Source: Nocardioides jejuensis (GTDB taxonomy: Bacteria > Actinomycetota > Actinomycetes > Propionibacteriales > Nocardioidaceae). Taken from it: a stretch of 64,000 nt of DNA. The stretch spans positions 62,001-126,000 of the forward strand of contig NZ_SJZJ01000006.1 of the NCBI RefSeq assembly GCF_004337475.1, written 5' to 3'. The notes under the pieces are model-generated. The model had not been told where the DNA came from and searched no databases. It worked only from the letters and a program-made list of their open reading frames with translations. The position numbers were made by a program, and so were the translations under genes. This document shows positions 1 through 8,048 of the stretch, in pieces (the first letter of the stretch is position 1; each line of letters starts with the position of its first letter).

Positions 1-1907
1 TCGTCGCGCTCGCCCTCCCAGACCCGTCGTACGCCGGTGCGGGCGCGGGCGCAGATCGGATCCAGGCTGCATCCGACGCTCGACTTCAGTGCCGTGTACG
101 CCTTGCCGAGACCGTCGACGGCGTACTGGGCCCGGGCCTGGCCGGCCTCGAGCTCGTCCGCGAGCCGGGTGGCGCCGGCGCGGAGCTGCTGGCTGCCGGT
201 GGCCGCGTCGCCCGAGCCGGCTGCCAGCCGCTCGAGACCGGCCCGGAGCTGCTCGGCGCCGTCGAGGAGGCGACCGGAACCGGTGACTGCCTGGCCGCTG
301 CCATCGGCCACGCGGTTCGCGCCGTCCGAGAGGCGGGTCGCGCCGGCCTCGAGACGTGCTGAGCCGTTGCGGAGGTCGGCGACACCGCCCGACTTGTCGG
401 CCAGCTTGTCCTCGGCGGACCCGAGACGGTCACCGACGACACCGGCGACGTAACCGACGGAGGCTTCCTTGATCGGCGTACCCAGGGGGCGGGTGATGCC
501 ACGGACCGAGGTCACGCCCGGCGTCTGCTCGATCGCGCGGGCCACGTGCTCGAGGGCGGCGAGGCTGCGCGCGTCCCGGAGGTCGTGTGAGCTGTGCACG
601 AGCACGTAGTCGGGGAGGACCTCGTTGAGCGGGAAGTGCTGCGCGAGGAGCGCGTAGCCGTCGTTGCTGTCGGTGTCGTCGGGCTGGACGCCCCGCTCGT
701 CGAAGCTGAGCTGGAGGAACGGGTAGAGGGCTGCGAGCGCGAGCAGGGGGATCAGGCCCAGGGCGAGGACCCGCGCAGGCCGGGTCGAGACGTACGCCGC
801 GATGGCGGGCCACCTGCCGGCGCGCGTCGCGGAGACGGGCTTCGGCTCGATCAGGCCGCGGCGGGCCGCGAGGGTGACCAGCGCCGGGGTGAACGTGAGT
901 GCCATGGCGAGCGTGGTGACGATGCTGACCGCGATCGCCGGACCGGTGGTCTTGTAGATGCCGACGTGGCACACCAGCATGGCGGCGTTCGCGACCACGA
1001 CGGTGAGGGCCGAGCCGATGATCACGCCGGACACACGGCCCGCCGCTTCGCGTACGGCGGTGTCGGTGTCGACGCCGTTGCGGCGCAGCTCGTGATACCT
1101 GCTGACGAGGAAGACGGCGTAGTCGGTGGAGGCGCCGAGCACGACCGCGGTCAGGAACGACCCCGTGAACGTCGAGACGGCGAAGACGTGGAGGCCCATC
1201 CAGGCACTCATGGCGCGGGCGACGCCGAGGGCCAGGCCGATCGAGCCGAGGATCAGCCCTGTGACGACGATCGAGCGGTAGATCACCATCAGCAGCAGCG
1301 CGATCAGGGCCACGGTCGCCACCGTGATGAGCAGGATGCTCTTCTCGACGGCGACCTCCATGTCCGCGATGGTCGCCGCGGGCCCGGACACCGCTGCGTT
1401 CAGGCCCGCGGGACGGTCGGCGTCAACGATGTCCCGCACGGACTCGATCTGCTGGATGGCGGTCGGCGCACCCGTGGCACCCGGTAGCCCCACCTGGAGA
1501 TAGGCGGCCTTGCCGTCGGTGCTCGTGAGCGCCTTGAGCAGGTCCGGCCGCGTCGCCACGTCCTGGACGAAGGTGACGTTGTCCGCATCCTTCTGGAGGC
1601 GGGGCACGAGTCCACGCATCCATGCACGGTCAGCGGCCGTGAGTCCCGACGGGCGCTCCGCGACCACGAAGATGAAGCTCGTGCTGCGTCCGTTGCCGAA
1701 GTCGCTGTCCATGCGGTGCAGCGCCACGGCCGAGGGGGAGTCCGCCGGAAGGATCGGCGTCGAGTCCTTGGCGACCACCGACTCGAGCTGGGGGATCGCG
1801 AGATTGAGCGCGATCGCGAGCCCGAGCCAGGCGAGGACGACGAAGACGGCGCGCCTGACGGCGAACGAGGCAAGGCGGGCGATGAGAGGCCCGGGGGCGT
1901 GGTCCAT
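1..1907 (-). CDS. MMPL/RND-family membrane transporter (C-terminus outside window)
   Basis: The reading frame starts at an ATG at 1907 and is still open at the left edge (about 635 codons seen). It has one N-terminal membrane helix, an extracytoplasmic domain, then a cluster of five or so helices of the RND/SSD type (about residues 175-360, containing GASTDYAVFLVSRY). A second long extracytoplasmic domain follows. Between about residues 500 and 592 this domain carries repeated GA-x-x-L-x-x-G units, the helical hairpin typical of actinobacterial MMPL proteins. The family exports lipids or drugs by proton motive force; no substrate can be assigned. The RBS GGAGG lies upstream, and a TetR-like palindrome (2000-2019) lies about 95 bp before the start, so substrate-induced expression is likely. 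Confidence 0.9.
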   Translation of the reverse strand, partial: MDHAPGPLIARLASFAVRRAVFVVLAWLGLAIALNLAIPQLESVVAKDSTPILPADSPSAVALHRMDSDFGNGRSTSFIFVVAERPSGLTAADRAWMRGLVPRLQKDADNVTFVQDVATRPDLLKALTSTDGKAAYLQVGLPGATGAPTAIQQIESVRDIVDADRPAGLNAAVSGPAATIADMEVAVEKSILLITVATVALIALLLMVIYRSIVVTGLILGSIGLALGVARAMSAWMGLHVFAVSTFTGSFLTAVVLGASTDYAVFLVSRYHELRRNGVDTDTAVREAAGRVSGVIIGSALTVVVANAAMLVCHVGIYKTTGPAIAVSIVTTLAMALTFTPALVTLAARRGLIEPKPVSATRAGRWPAIAAYVSTRPARVLALGLIPLLALAALYPFLQLSFDERGVQPDDTDSNDGYALLAQHFPLNEVLPDYVLVHSSHDLRDARSLAALEHVARAIEQTPGVTSVRGITRPLGTPIKEASVGYVAGVVGDRLGSAEDKLADKSGGVADLRNGSARLEAGATRLSDGANRVADGSGQAVTGSGRLLDGAEQLRAGLERLAAGSGDAATGSQQLRAGATRLADELEAGQARAQYAVDGLGKAYTALKSSVGCSLDPICARARTGVRRVWEGERD

Positions 1908-1999
1908 GAGAAGACCTTTCTGAAGGAGGGACGCCGACCGCGCAGGATCGAGCTGTCTCCCTGGCTGACCGGGGCGCCCCGAGACGCATGACGGACAGC

Positions 2000-2019
2000 G
2001 GTAGACTGACTGGTCTACC
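2000..2019. promoter_or_regulatory. TetR-type operator palindrome upstream of the MMPL gene
   Basis: GGTAGAC (2000-2006) and GTCTACC (2013-2019) form a perfect 7-bp inverted repeat with a 6-nt spacer, in the gap between the divergent MMPL and small membrane protein genes. This matches the usual shape of TetR-family operators, which often control MMPL exporters. No tetR gene is present in the window, so the regulator is inferred. Confidence 0.5.
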
Positions 2020-2125
2020 GTAAGTTGTGCGGTACGGGGTGTTCCACATATCCGGGCGTGAGGCTGGTCACCGGCCTGCCGCTGGTCGTCCGCGGTGGTC
2101 CGTGCGACTCCTCGGCCGAACGCCG

Positions 2126-2153
2126 TGTGACGCTTCACGTGGCGGAGTAGCCT
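2126..2153 (+). promoter_or_regulatory. Putative promoter of the 2194 small membrane protein gene
   Basis: TGTGAC (2126-2131) and TAGCCT (2148-2153) are spaced 16 bp and precede the gene at 2194 by a leader of roughly 35 nt that contains a good AGGAG ribosome binding site. Confidence 0.35.
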
Positions 2154-2193
2154 GCCGGGCAGTGGCCTGAGGGGCAGGCGCGGAAGGAGCACG

Positions 2194-2361
2194 ATGTCGG
2201 ACCTCGTAGCCGGACCTGCGCCCGTCGAGCCTCCCGGCAAGCGCTTCAACTGGCTCGTGCTCGTCTACGTGCTCATGACGCTGGCCGTCATCGGCGGAGC
2301 GATCTTCTTCGTGGTCGGAGGAGCGGGCGCCGACCCGACCGGTGGTTGTGGCGGAGGCTGA
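2194..2361 (+). CDS. Small single-pass membrane protein, unknown function
   Basis: A 55-residue frame starting at ATG 2194 behind an AGGAG ribosome binding site. It consists of a short Pro-rich polar N-terminus, one membrane helix (about residues 19-41) and a Gly-rich tail ending in GGCGGG with a single Cys. The stop overlaps the start of the next gene, which is also a membrane protein, so the two are probably co-transcribed and may act together. No family is recognised. Confidence 0.6.
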   Translation: MSDLVAGPAPVEPPGKRFNWLVLVYVLMTLAVIGGAIFFVVGGAGADPTGGCGGG

Positions 2362-3382
2362 CCCCGCCATTGCCGCCGGGGGTTCGATCACCCGGTGGTG
2401 GCTGGTCGCCACGGTGGCGCTGACCCTGTCGGCGATCTGTGCGGGGGTGCTCCTCGCGCCGCCGGAGTCCTCCCGTGTAGGCCCCGCGCTGACCAGCCTG
2501 CTCTTCCTCGGTGCCTCCGTGCACGTGGGATCGACGGCCTGGTTCTACGGCGTACCCGCCGTCCGCTGCCACATGTGGCGCAACCCGAAGCGCTATCTCG
2601 TCGTGCCCGCAGTTCTTGTCGTGGCGACCGTGGCGGCGGTCCTCCTGGTGCCGCGCAGTTGGGTCCCGGTGGGCCTGCTCGCGTTCTTCGCGTGGCAGTT
2701 CTTCCACTTCCAGAAGCAGAACCTCGGGGTGGCGGCGATCGCGGCCCGTGCGACGGGCTCGCCGTCCTTGGTGCCGTCCGAGCGTCGGGCCATCGTGCTC
2801 GCCGGCTGCGGTGGAACTGCCGCGCTGGTCGGACGTCCGGAGCTCCTGCGGATTGCCGAGGCCCCGGAGGTGCCCGGTCTCTTCGCGGTCGGAGTGGCGG
2901 TCTTCGCGGCCGCGGCGGGGTACGGCGTCGTCGCCGTGCTCTCGCGTACGCCGACGGGTCGGTCCCCGGCGTTCCTCGTCGTGTACCTGACGTCGTTGCT
3001 CTTCTTCGCGCCGGTCTTCCTCTTCGACTCGCCGTACGCCGCGGTCGCGGGCATCACGATCGCCCACGGCCTGCAGTACCTGCTCCTGATGGGCCTGCTG
3101 GCCGCGGCGCCGAACGAGACAGGCGCGCGGTCCGTCGTCGGCGTTCTCGTCCTGGTCAACGTCGCCGTGGTGGTCGGGCTCGGTCTCAGTCAGGCCTCGC
3201 ACTTCCACGAGGCGCACGGCTGGACGCGTGCGTTCTACGGCATCTACCTGGGCCTCGTGATGAGCCACTTCGTGATCGACGCCGGGCTGTGGCGCCTGCG
3301 CGACGAGTTTCCGCGGGCGTTCCTCACGCAGCGCCTTCCGGGTCTGCTCGCCCGGCGATCAACCCCTGCCCTTGCGGAATAG
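2342..3382 (+). CDS. Polytopic membrane protein with conserved His motifs, unknown function
   Basis: A 346-residue protein with about eight or nine membrane helices. It has conserved-looking polar motifs near membrane faces: W-QFFHFQKQN in the first third, HGLQYLLLM, and SHFVIDAGLWRLRD near the C-terminus. The spread of His residues and the HxxxDxxxWR ending recall His-rich membrane oxygenases of the Brp/Blh type, but the similarity is too weak to assign. The start is uncertain: GTG 2342 gives a 20-nt overlap with the upstream gene, and GTG 2348 is an alternative. Translational coupling to the 55-residue protein is likely. Confidence 0.6.
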   Translation: MVVAEADPAIAAGGSITRWWLVATVALTLSAICAGVLLAPPESSRVGPALTSLLFLGASVHVGSTAWFYGVPAVRCHMWRNPKRYLVVPAVLVVATVAAVLLVPRSWVPVGLLAFFAWQFFHFQKQNLGVAAIAARATGSPSLVPSERRAIVLAGCGGTAALVGRPELLRIAEAPEVPGLFAVGVAVFAAAAGYGVVAVLSRTPTGRSPAFLVVYLTSLLFFAPVFLFDSPYAAVAGITIAHGLQYLLLMGLLAAAPNETGARSVVGVLVLVNVAVVVGLGLSQASHFHEAHGWTRAFYGIYLGLVMSHFVIDAGLWRLRDEFPRAFLTQRLPGLLARRSTPALAE

Positions 3383-3414
3383 ATGATGTATCACCTACTG
3401 TTGAGGCAGGTGAT
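3372..3414 (+). promoter_or_regulatory. Promoter with overlapping operator upstream of the pirin gene
   Basis: A -35-like TTGCGG (3372-3377) and -10 TACTGT (3396-3401) are separated by 18 bp. ATCACCT (3390-3396) and AGGTGAT (3408-3414) form a perfect inverted repeat that brackets the -10 box. This geometry suits a MarR/HxlR-type repressor blocking polymerase. The regulator itself is not known. Confidence 0.45.
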
Positions 3415-3441
3415 CGCACCACACCCCTCAAGGAGGATCCG

Positions 3442-4392
3442 ATGCCTGCTGTGACTGTTGACGACCTGACCGTCCTGGACCGCGTGAAGGCGCCGGGGCT
3501 GGGCGACCAGCCGCGCGGCGTACTCCAGATCTCCACGGCCCCGACGGGCTACGAGGGGGAGGGCTTCCCGGTGCGCCGCGCGTTTGCGGGCATCGACCAC
3601 AAGCACCTCGACCCGTTCCTGATGATGGACCAGATGGGTGAGGTCGACTACGCGCCGGGGGAGCCGAAGGGCACCCCGTGGCACCCGCACCGCGGCTTCG
3701 AGACGGTCACGTACATGATCGATGGCGTCTTCGAGCACACCGACAACCACGGTGGCGGCGGCACCATCACCAACGGCGACACCCAGTGGATGACGGCCGG
3801 CGCTGGCATCCTCCACATCGAGACCCCGCCGGAGTGGCTGGTCCAGGCGGGCGGCCTCTTCCACGGCGTCCAGCTGTGGGTGAACCTGCCGAAGTCCGAC
3901 AAGCTCATGCAGCCGAAGTACCAGGACATCCACTCGGGTGAGGTCAAGCTGCTCACCTCGCCGGACGCGGGCGCACTGGTCCGCGTCATCGCGGGTGAGG
4001 TCGGCGGCAACAAGGGGCCGGGTTCGACCCACTCGCCGATGACGATGGTCCACGCGAGCGTCGAGCCGGGCGCGCGCCTCGAGCTGCCGTGGACGGTCGA
4101 GTACAACGCGCTCGTCTACGTCCTGTCCGGCTCCGGCACGGTCGGCGTCGACGGTCGCCCCATCCGCGCGGGCCAGACCGCGGTCTTCGGGCCGGGTGAC
4201 TTCCTGACGGTCGCTGCCGATGCGCAGCAGGAGTCGCGTCACCCGAAGCTCGAGGTGATCGTCCTCGGCGGCGAGCCGATCCGCGAGCAGATCGCGTGGG
4301 CCGGGCCGTTCGTCATGAACACCAAGGCCGAGGTCATGCAGGCGTACGAGGACTTCCAGAAGGGCCGTTTCGGCCACATCCCCGCCGGCTGA
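3442..4392 (+). CDS. Pirin family protein
   Basis: A 316-residue bicupin protein starting at ATG 3442 behind AAGGAGG. The metal-binding set of pirins is present: HPHRGFET (His81 and His83), EHTDNHG at 98-104, and GILHIE (His125 and Glu127). The C-terminal pirin domain (about 200-316) ends in a region rich in aromatic and charged residues. Bacterial pirins are iron proteins; some have quercetinase activity and others act as redox-sensitive partners of metabolic enzymes, so the exact role here is open. The gene is alone, with its own operator-like promoter and a strong terminator. Confidence 0.93.
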   Translation: MPAVTVDDLTVLDRVKAPGLGDQPRGVLQISTAPTGYEGEGFPVRRAFAGIDHKHLDPFLMMDQMGEVDYAPGEPKGTPWHPHRGFETVTYMIDGVFEHTDNHGGGGTITNGDTQWMTAGAGILHIETPPEWLVQAGGLFHGVQLWVNLPKSDKLMQPKYQDIHSGEVKLLTSPDAGALVRVIAGEVGGNKGPGSTHSPMTMVHASVEPGARLELPWTVEYNALVYVLSGSGTVGVDGRPIRAGQTAVFGPGDFLTVAADAQQESRHPKLEVIVLGGEPIREQIAWAGPFVMNTKAEVMQAYEDFQKGRFGHIPAG

Positions 4393-4412
4393 CTGACGTC
4401 CGTACGACGCAG

Positions 4413-4448
4413 CGAGGGCTCCGGATCCTGATGGATCCGGAGCCCTCG
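4413..4448. terminator. Bidirectional terminator between the pirin and DsbA-like genes
   Basis: A perfect 16-bp stem (CGAGGGCTCCGGATCC at 4413-4428 and its complement at 4433-4448) with a 4-nt loop lies between convergent genes. There is no long T tract on either side. Confidence 0.8.
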
Positions 4449-4458
4449 GTCATGTCTG

Positions 4459-5190
4459 TCAGCCGATCAGCTTGAGCAGCGCCTCGATGGTGTCGGCAGG
4501 GTTCTTGCCCGCGACCTTGCCGTCGATGAACGCCGTCGGCGTGCCCGATACGCCGTGCTGCGACATGGCGTCGGTCGCGTTCGTGACCCAGTCGTCGTAC
4601 GCGCCCTCGTTGATCAGCTTGCTGACCTTGCCGCGGTCCGCCCCGGCCTTGACCGCGTCGTCGATCAGCGTGGAGTTCTCGGGCCCGGCGGTGCCCTCCT
4701 CGGGCTGGTTCTCGAAGAGCGTCGTGTGGAACTTCTGGAACGCCGACGGGCCGGCCACGTGGAGCACGGCGAGGGCGGCGTTCGCGGCCCGCGAGGAGTA
4801 GGCGTTCTTCGAGACGCGGTCCAGGAAGGAGACCATCCGGTACTCCACGGTGATGTCCCCGGCCTTGATGGCCGCCTGCACCTTCGCCGAGGTGACCTTC
4901 TCGAACTCGTTGCAGATCGGGCACTGGAAGTCCTCGTAGATGACCACCGTGTGCGCGGCGTCCTTCTTCCCGACGACCACGCCGTAGTCGGCGGTCACGC
5001 CCGTCGGGGTCATCGACGCCGGGGCGCCGGTGTTGTCGCGCTTGCCCTGGACGACGAGGCCGACAGCGACGAGGACGGCGATCACAGCGACGACGGCCGC
5101 AACCACGAGGAGGTTGCGGCGGCGGGCGGCGTTGCGCTCGTCGAGGCGGAGCTGGGCGACGCGTTCGGCAGGGGTGCGCTTGTCGGTCAT
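4459..5190 (-). CDS. DsbA-like membrane-anchored thioredoxin-fold oxidoreductase
   Basis: A 243-residue protein with a charged cytoplasmic N-terminus, one membrane helix (about 27-48) and an extracytoplasmic DsbA/thioredoxin_4 domain. The active site is Cys90-Pro-Ile-Cys93, and a cis-Pro segment GVSGTPTAF lies near the C-terminus. The family forms or repairs disulfides in exported proteins. Its start overlaps the stop of the MauE gene by 4 nt (ATGA), so the two are co-translated. MauE proteins are thought to hand electrons or oxidising power to such thioredoxins. Confidence 0.9.
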   Translation of the reverse strand: MTDKRTPAERVAQLRLDERNAARRRNLLVVAAVVAVIAVLVAVGLVVQGKRDNTGAPASMTPTGVTADYGVVVGKKDAAHTVVIYEDFQCPICNEFEKVTSAKVQAAIKAGDITVEYRMVSFLDRVSKNAYSSRAANAALAVLHVAGPSAFQKFHTTLFENQPEEGTAGPENSTLIDDAVKAGADRGKVSKLINEGAYDDWVTNATDAMSQHGVSGTPTAFIDGKVAGKNPADTIEALLKLIG

Positions 5191-5675
5191 CGGGCGGGCC
5201 TTTCCGGCTGGGGCAGGGGAGCGAGGAGCAGGGAGTCGAGGGCGAGCCGCGTCCGCGGGCGGACGACGAGCCATGCGGAGGCGGCAGCCAGCGCGAGGTC
5301 GCGCGCGATGTCCCACGGGTACGCCGCCGTCGGGTCGGCGTCCAGTGCAGCCGCGCCGCCGCCCCCGAAGCAGCCGCACTCGATCTGGAGACCGCGCGCC
5401 CACGCAGCGGCGATGCCGACGACGAAGGCGAGCAGGAGCAGTGTCGACACCGTCCCTGCGACCCGGGTCAGCAGGCCGGCGAGCAGGCACAGGCCGAGGG
5501 CGACCTCCACGAGGGGCAGCAGGTGACCGACCGTCGGGACGATCGCCTCGGGCAGCAGCTGGTAGGCGCGCACGGCCCGGACGGTCGCCGCGGGGTCGGG
5601 CAGCTTGAGGGCACCGGCGACGACCCAGACGGTGCCGACGACGAGGCGGGCGACGAGCCCGATCCAGCTGGACAT
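5187..5675 (-). CDS. MauE/DoxX-like membrane protein
   Basis: A 162-residue protein with four membrane helices and the motif ECGCFGG between the third and fourth, the hallmark Cys pair of the MauE branch of the DoxX family. MauE is needed for methylamine dehydrogenase maturation in methylotrophs. In actinobacteria the family usually sits, as here, beside a DsbA-like thioredoxin, which suggests a membrane redox partner for disulfide exchange. It is first gene of the two-gene operon, starting at ATG 5675. The gene is divergent from orn. Confidence 0.85.
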   Translation of the reverse strand: MSSWIGLVARLVVGTVWVVAGALKLPDPAATVRAVRAYQLLPEAIVPTVGHLLPLVEVALGLCLLAGLLTRVAGTVSTLLLLAFVVGIAAAWARGLQIECGCFGGGGAAALDADPTAAYPWDIARDLALAAASAWLVVRPRTRLALDSLLLAPLPQPERPAR

Positions 5676-5747
5676 GGATCCGAGGCTAGGGCCGGCTGCT
5701 GAGGACTGCCTGAAATCGGCCCGCCGCCCGCTCCGGCGTGCGACGGG

Positions 5748-5753
5748 TAGGGT
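5748..5753 (+). promoter_or_regulatory. -10 box of orn (leaderless)
   Basis: TAGGGT ends 7 nt before the GTG start at 5761, so transcription would begin at or next to the start codon. Confidence 0.6.
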
Positions 5754-5760
5754 CGGGCGC

Positions 5761-6417
5761 GTGAACGACAAGCTGGTGTGGATCGACTGCGAGATGACCG
5801 GGCTCGACCTGGGCGCCGATGCGCTCATCGAGATTGCTGCCCTGGTGACGGACTTCGACCTGAACGTCCTGGGTGACGGCGTCGACATCATCGTGAAGCC
5901 CGAGCCCGCGGCCCTCGACCAGATGAACGACTTCGTGCGCGACATGCACGTCAAGTCGGGCCTTCTCGAGGAGCTCGACGGCGGCGTGACGCTGGCCGAG
6001 GCCGAGGAGCGGGTCCTCGCCTACATCCGCGAGCACTGCCCGGACGGCAGCCGCCCGCCGCTCGCCGGCAACACCGTCGGCACCGACCGCGCGTTCATCT
6101 CGCGCGACATGCCGACGCTCGAGGCGTTCCTCCACTACCGGATCGTCGACGTCTCCTCGATCAAGGAGCTGTCGCGCCACTGGTTCCCGAAGGCGTGGTA
6201 CCAGTCGCCGGAGAAGCGCGGCAACCACCGCGCGCTCGCCGACATCCAGGAGTCGATCGAGGAGCTGCGGTACTACCGCGACGCCGTCTTCGTCGCCGCT
6301 CCCGGTCCCGACACGGAGACCGCCAAGGGCATCGCGGAGCGCCACGGCGGCGCGATCACCGGCCTCGGTCGTCCCGAGAGCGGGGCCGATTCGGACGAGA
6401 CGGCGCCTACCCAGTAG
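5761..6417 (+). CDS. orn: Oligoribonuclease
   Basis: A 218-residue DEDDh 3'-5' exonuclease that degrades 2-5 nt RNA and pGpG-type dinucleotides to mononucleotides. The DxE signature is Asp9 and Glu11 in [10 protein letters not shown], and the third exonuclease motif [19 protein letters not shown] holds the catalytic His and Asp. The GTG start at 5761 is chosen because it fits the family N-terminus ([13 protein letters not shown]) and lies 7 nt after a TAGGGT box. The C-terminal 30 residues are a polar extension. tRNA-His follows 36 bp downstream, as in many actinobacteria. Confidence 0.97.
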   Translation: MNDKLVWIDCEMTGLDLGADALIEIAALVTDFDLNVLGDGVDIIVKPEPAALDQMNDFVRDMHVKSGLLEELDGGVTLAEAEERVLAYIREHCPDGSRPPLAGNTVGTDRAFISRDMPTLEAFLHYRIVDVSSIKELSRHWFPKAWYQSPEKRGNHRALADIQESIEELRYYRDAVFVAAPGPDTETAKGIAERHGGAITGLGRPESGADSDETAPTQ

Positions 6418-6453
6418 AGTTCCATTTCGCGCTTCGACGAAGTCGGAGCCATG

Positions 6454-6529
6454 GTGGCTGTAGCTCAGTTGGTAGAGCACCGGCTTGTGGTGCCGGTGGT
6501 CGCGGGTTCAAGCCCCGTCAGCCACCCCA
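6454..6529 (+). tRNA. tRNA-His (GTG)
   Basis: Complete cloverleaf with acceptor GTGGCTG pairing with CAGCCAC, anticodon stem-loop CCGGC-TTGTGGT-GCCGG (anticodon GTG), T-loop GGTTCAAGCC and encoded CCA (6527-6529). The G at 6453 would pair with the C73 discriminator as the extra G-1 characteristic of tRNA-His. Confidence 0.97.
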
Positions 6530-6536
6530 GTCAGCC

Positions 6537-6566
6537 AGAAGGCCCCCGGTTCGCCGGGGGCCTTCT
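6537..6566 (+). terminator. Terminator after tRNA-His
   Basis: A perfect 13-bp stem (AGAAGGCCCCCGG and its complement) closed by a TTCG tetraloop, 7 nt after the tRNA. The following sequence is TGCATTTC rather than a pure T tract. Confidence 0.85.
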
Positions 6567-6610
6567 GCATTTCCGCGCGCACGCGCCCGCGAGGCGCCAT
6601 GCTGACCGGC

Positions 6611-7207
6611 ATGGACCGCAGGGCGCTGGCCGCAACCGCTGCGGCGTACGTCGTGCTGCACCACCTCGGACTGGTGCCGGAGGGCTTCGGTCCCGGCCCG
6701 GACGGCACGCGGTGGGCGGACTGGGTGGACCTGGCGTTGCCGTGGATCGTGGTCGGGCTCGCTGGCTGGGCGCTCTGGAGCTCCCGGCCGACTCCGAGCG
6801 TCCTGGCCCTCTTCCTCGCCGGGACGCTCGCCTACACATCGGGACACGGGATCCACCTCGCCGGGAACTCGATCGGCAACGCGGCACCGTCTCCGACCGC
6901 TCACCTCTGGGACGAGCCGGTCGGGCACAACCTCTGGTTCCTGGGCGTCGCGCTGATCACGGCGTCTCTTGTCGCCGGGATGGCGGCGCTCCCGCGCGGA
7001 GGCGTCGGGACGCATCTGCTCGCTGCCGGGGTCGGAACCACCTGGGCGTCGAATGCGATCGGGGGAGAGGCGGTCGCGCTGGGAGTCGCCGGAGCCGCGC
7101 TGGCGGCGTACGCCGGCTGGCGGCACCGCCGTGACCTCGCCGGCGTACTGCTGACGAGCGGAGCGGTCGCGCTGGTCTGGCTCGGACTCGCTGTCTTTGC
7201 GGGATGA
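6611..7207 (+). CDS. Multi-pass membrane protein, unknown function
   Basis: A 198-residue protein with about six membrane helices. The central region has striking polar motifs facing the membrane: SGHGIHLAGNSIGN and HLWDEPVGHNLWFLG, a His/Asp/Asn/Glu set that could bind a metal or a lipid head group. The ATG at 6611 is preferred over 6599 because CATGCT lies 7 nt before it, the same arrangement as at the 30870 gene (TATGCT then 7 nt). No function is assigned. Confidence 0.65.
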   Translation: MDRRALAATAAAYVVLHHLGLVPEGFGPGPDGTRWADWVDLALPWIVVGLAGWALWSSRPTPSVLALFLAGTLAYTSGHGIHLAGNSIGNAAPSPTAHLWDEPVGHNLWFLGVALITASLVAGMAALPRGGVGTHLLAAGVGTTWASNAIGGEAVALGVAGAALAAYAGWRHRRDLAGVLLTSGAVALVWLGLAVFAG

Positions 7208-7248
7208 GGTGGATTCGCAGTCACTCGGTGACTGCGAATCCACCGCAT
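7204..7248. terminator. Very long hairpin between convergent membrane protein gene and tRNA-Arg
   Basis: GTGGATTCGCAGTCAC (7209-7224) and its exact complement (7228-7243) are separated by only TCG. The stem extends outwards with one mismatch to 7204/7248. The hairpin overlaps the stop codon of the 6611 gene and has no T tract. It probably stops convergent transcription. Confidence 0.65.
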
Positions 7249-7255
7249 CGCTGGC

Positions 7256-7332
7256 TGGCGCCCCCGGCAGGATTCGAACCCGCAACCCGCGAGGTAGAAA
7301 CTCGCCGCGCTATCCAGTTGCGCCACGGAGGC
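7256..7332 (-). tRNA. tRNA-Arg (TCT)
   Basis: On the minus strand: acceptor GCCTCCG (5' end at 7332) pairs with CGGGGGC. The anticodon stem-loop is GCGAG-TTTCTAC-CTCGC (anticodon TCT, reading AGA/AGG). The T-arm is GCGGGTTCGAATCCTGC, and CCA is encoded at 7258-7256. AGA is a rare codon in such a GC-rich genome. Confidence 0.95.
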
Positions 7333-7349
7333 CGAGCGGCCCCATTGTG

Positions 7350-7892
7350 TCAGCGGTCGTACACGAACCGGTCAGAAGCCCGGTCCGTACGCCGCGCCAC
7401 GCGCCGTCCGTACCTCTCCGCCAGGTGCGTGGATCCCGCGGAGCCGCGCCACACCGACGAGCAGCCGATCAGGTCGCGCTCGGCCAGCCAGGCCAGGCGG
7501 GCGCTGACGAGCGCCTCGGCGGCGCCGTTGCGGGTCCAGCCAGGGCGCACGGCGAGGCCGCCGAGCTCCACGAGGCGTCCGGTGACGAGCGCGATCCGCG
7601 TCGACCGGTCGCGCACCGTTGACCAGTCGGCGTCGTCGGGCGCGAGCGCGGTGAGCAGGGCGTGACCGACCACGACGGAGCCTTCGGGGGTCGTCTCTGT
7701 GGCCAGCCACACGCCCAGCGCTGCCTGCTGGCGTCGCGCCGTGTGGGCGCGCACCTGCCCGGGATCGACGTGCGCGGGGAATCCCGTCGCGGCCTGGGCG
7801 AGCGCGACCACGTCGGCGCCCTCGGCCCAGAGCTCCGCCGGGACCTGAGCGACCGACAACAGCCGGTCGTGCAGGGTCGACAAGACGGTCAT
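7350..7892 (-). CDS. GNAT-family N-acetyltransferase-like protein
   Basis: A 180-residue protein starting at ATG 7892 behind GGGAGGG. The centre contains VVGHALLTAL followed by VELGGLAVRPGWTRNGAAEALVSARLAWL on the core GNAT fold; RPGWTRNGAA corresponds to the acetyl-CoA pyrophosphate-binding motif A (R-x-x-G-x-G/A). The substrate is unknown. It is a single gene between tRNA-Arg and the Xaa-Pro aminopeptidase gene, on the same strand as both. Confidence 0.7.
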   Translation of the reverse strand: MTVLSTLHDRLLSVAQVPAELWAEGADVVALAQAATGFPAHVDPGQVRAHTARRQQAALGVWLATETTPEGSVVVGHALLTALAPDDADWSTVRDRSTRIALVTGRLVELGGLAVRPGWTRNGAAEALVSARLAWLAERDLIGCSSVWRGSAGSTHLAERYGRRVARRTDRASDRFVYDR

Positions 7893-8048
7893 GCCAGTGC
7901 CCTCCCAGACGCTCAGCCAGACAACCGGCACATGCCGGACTGGCAGCAAGGGTGAGGCCGTCCGCGCGACGCGTCCAGAGCGCCGCGACGGCGTTCAAGG
8001 AACGTTCACGCACCTGTCGCCGGACGTCAGCAGCACGTCGCGAAGACG

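Noticed and set aside
1908..2193. Possible TetR regulator gene in the gap next to the MMPL gene
   Set aside because: No frame of suitable length with helix-turn-helix features; the gap holds only an operator-like palindrome and a promoter.
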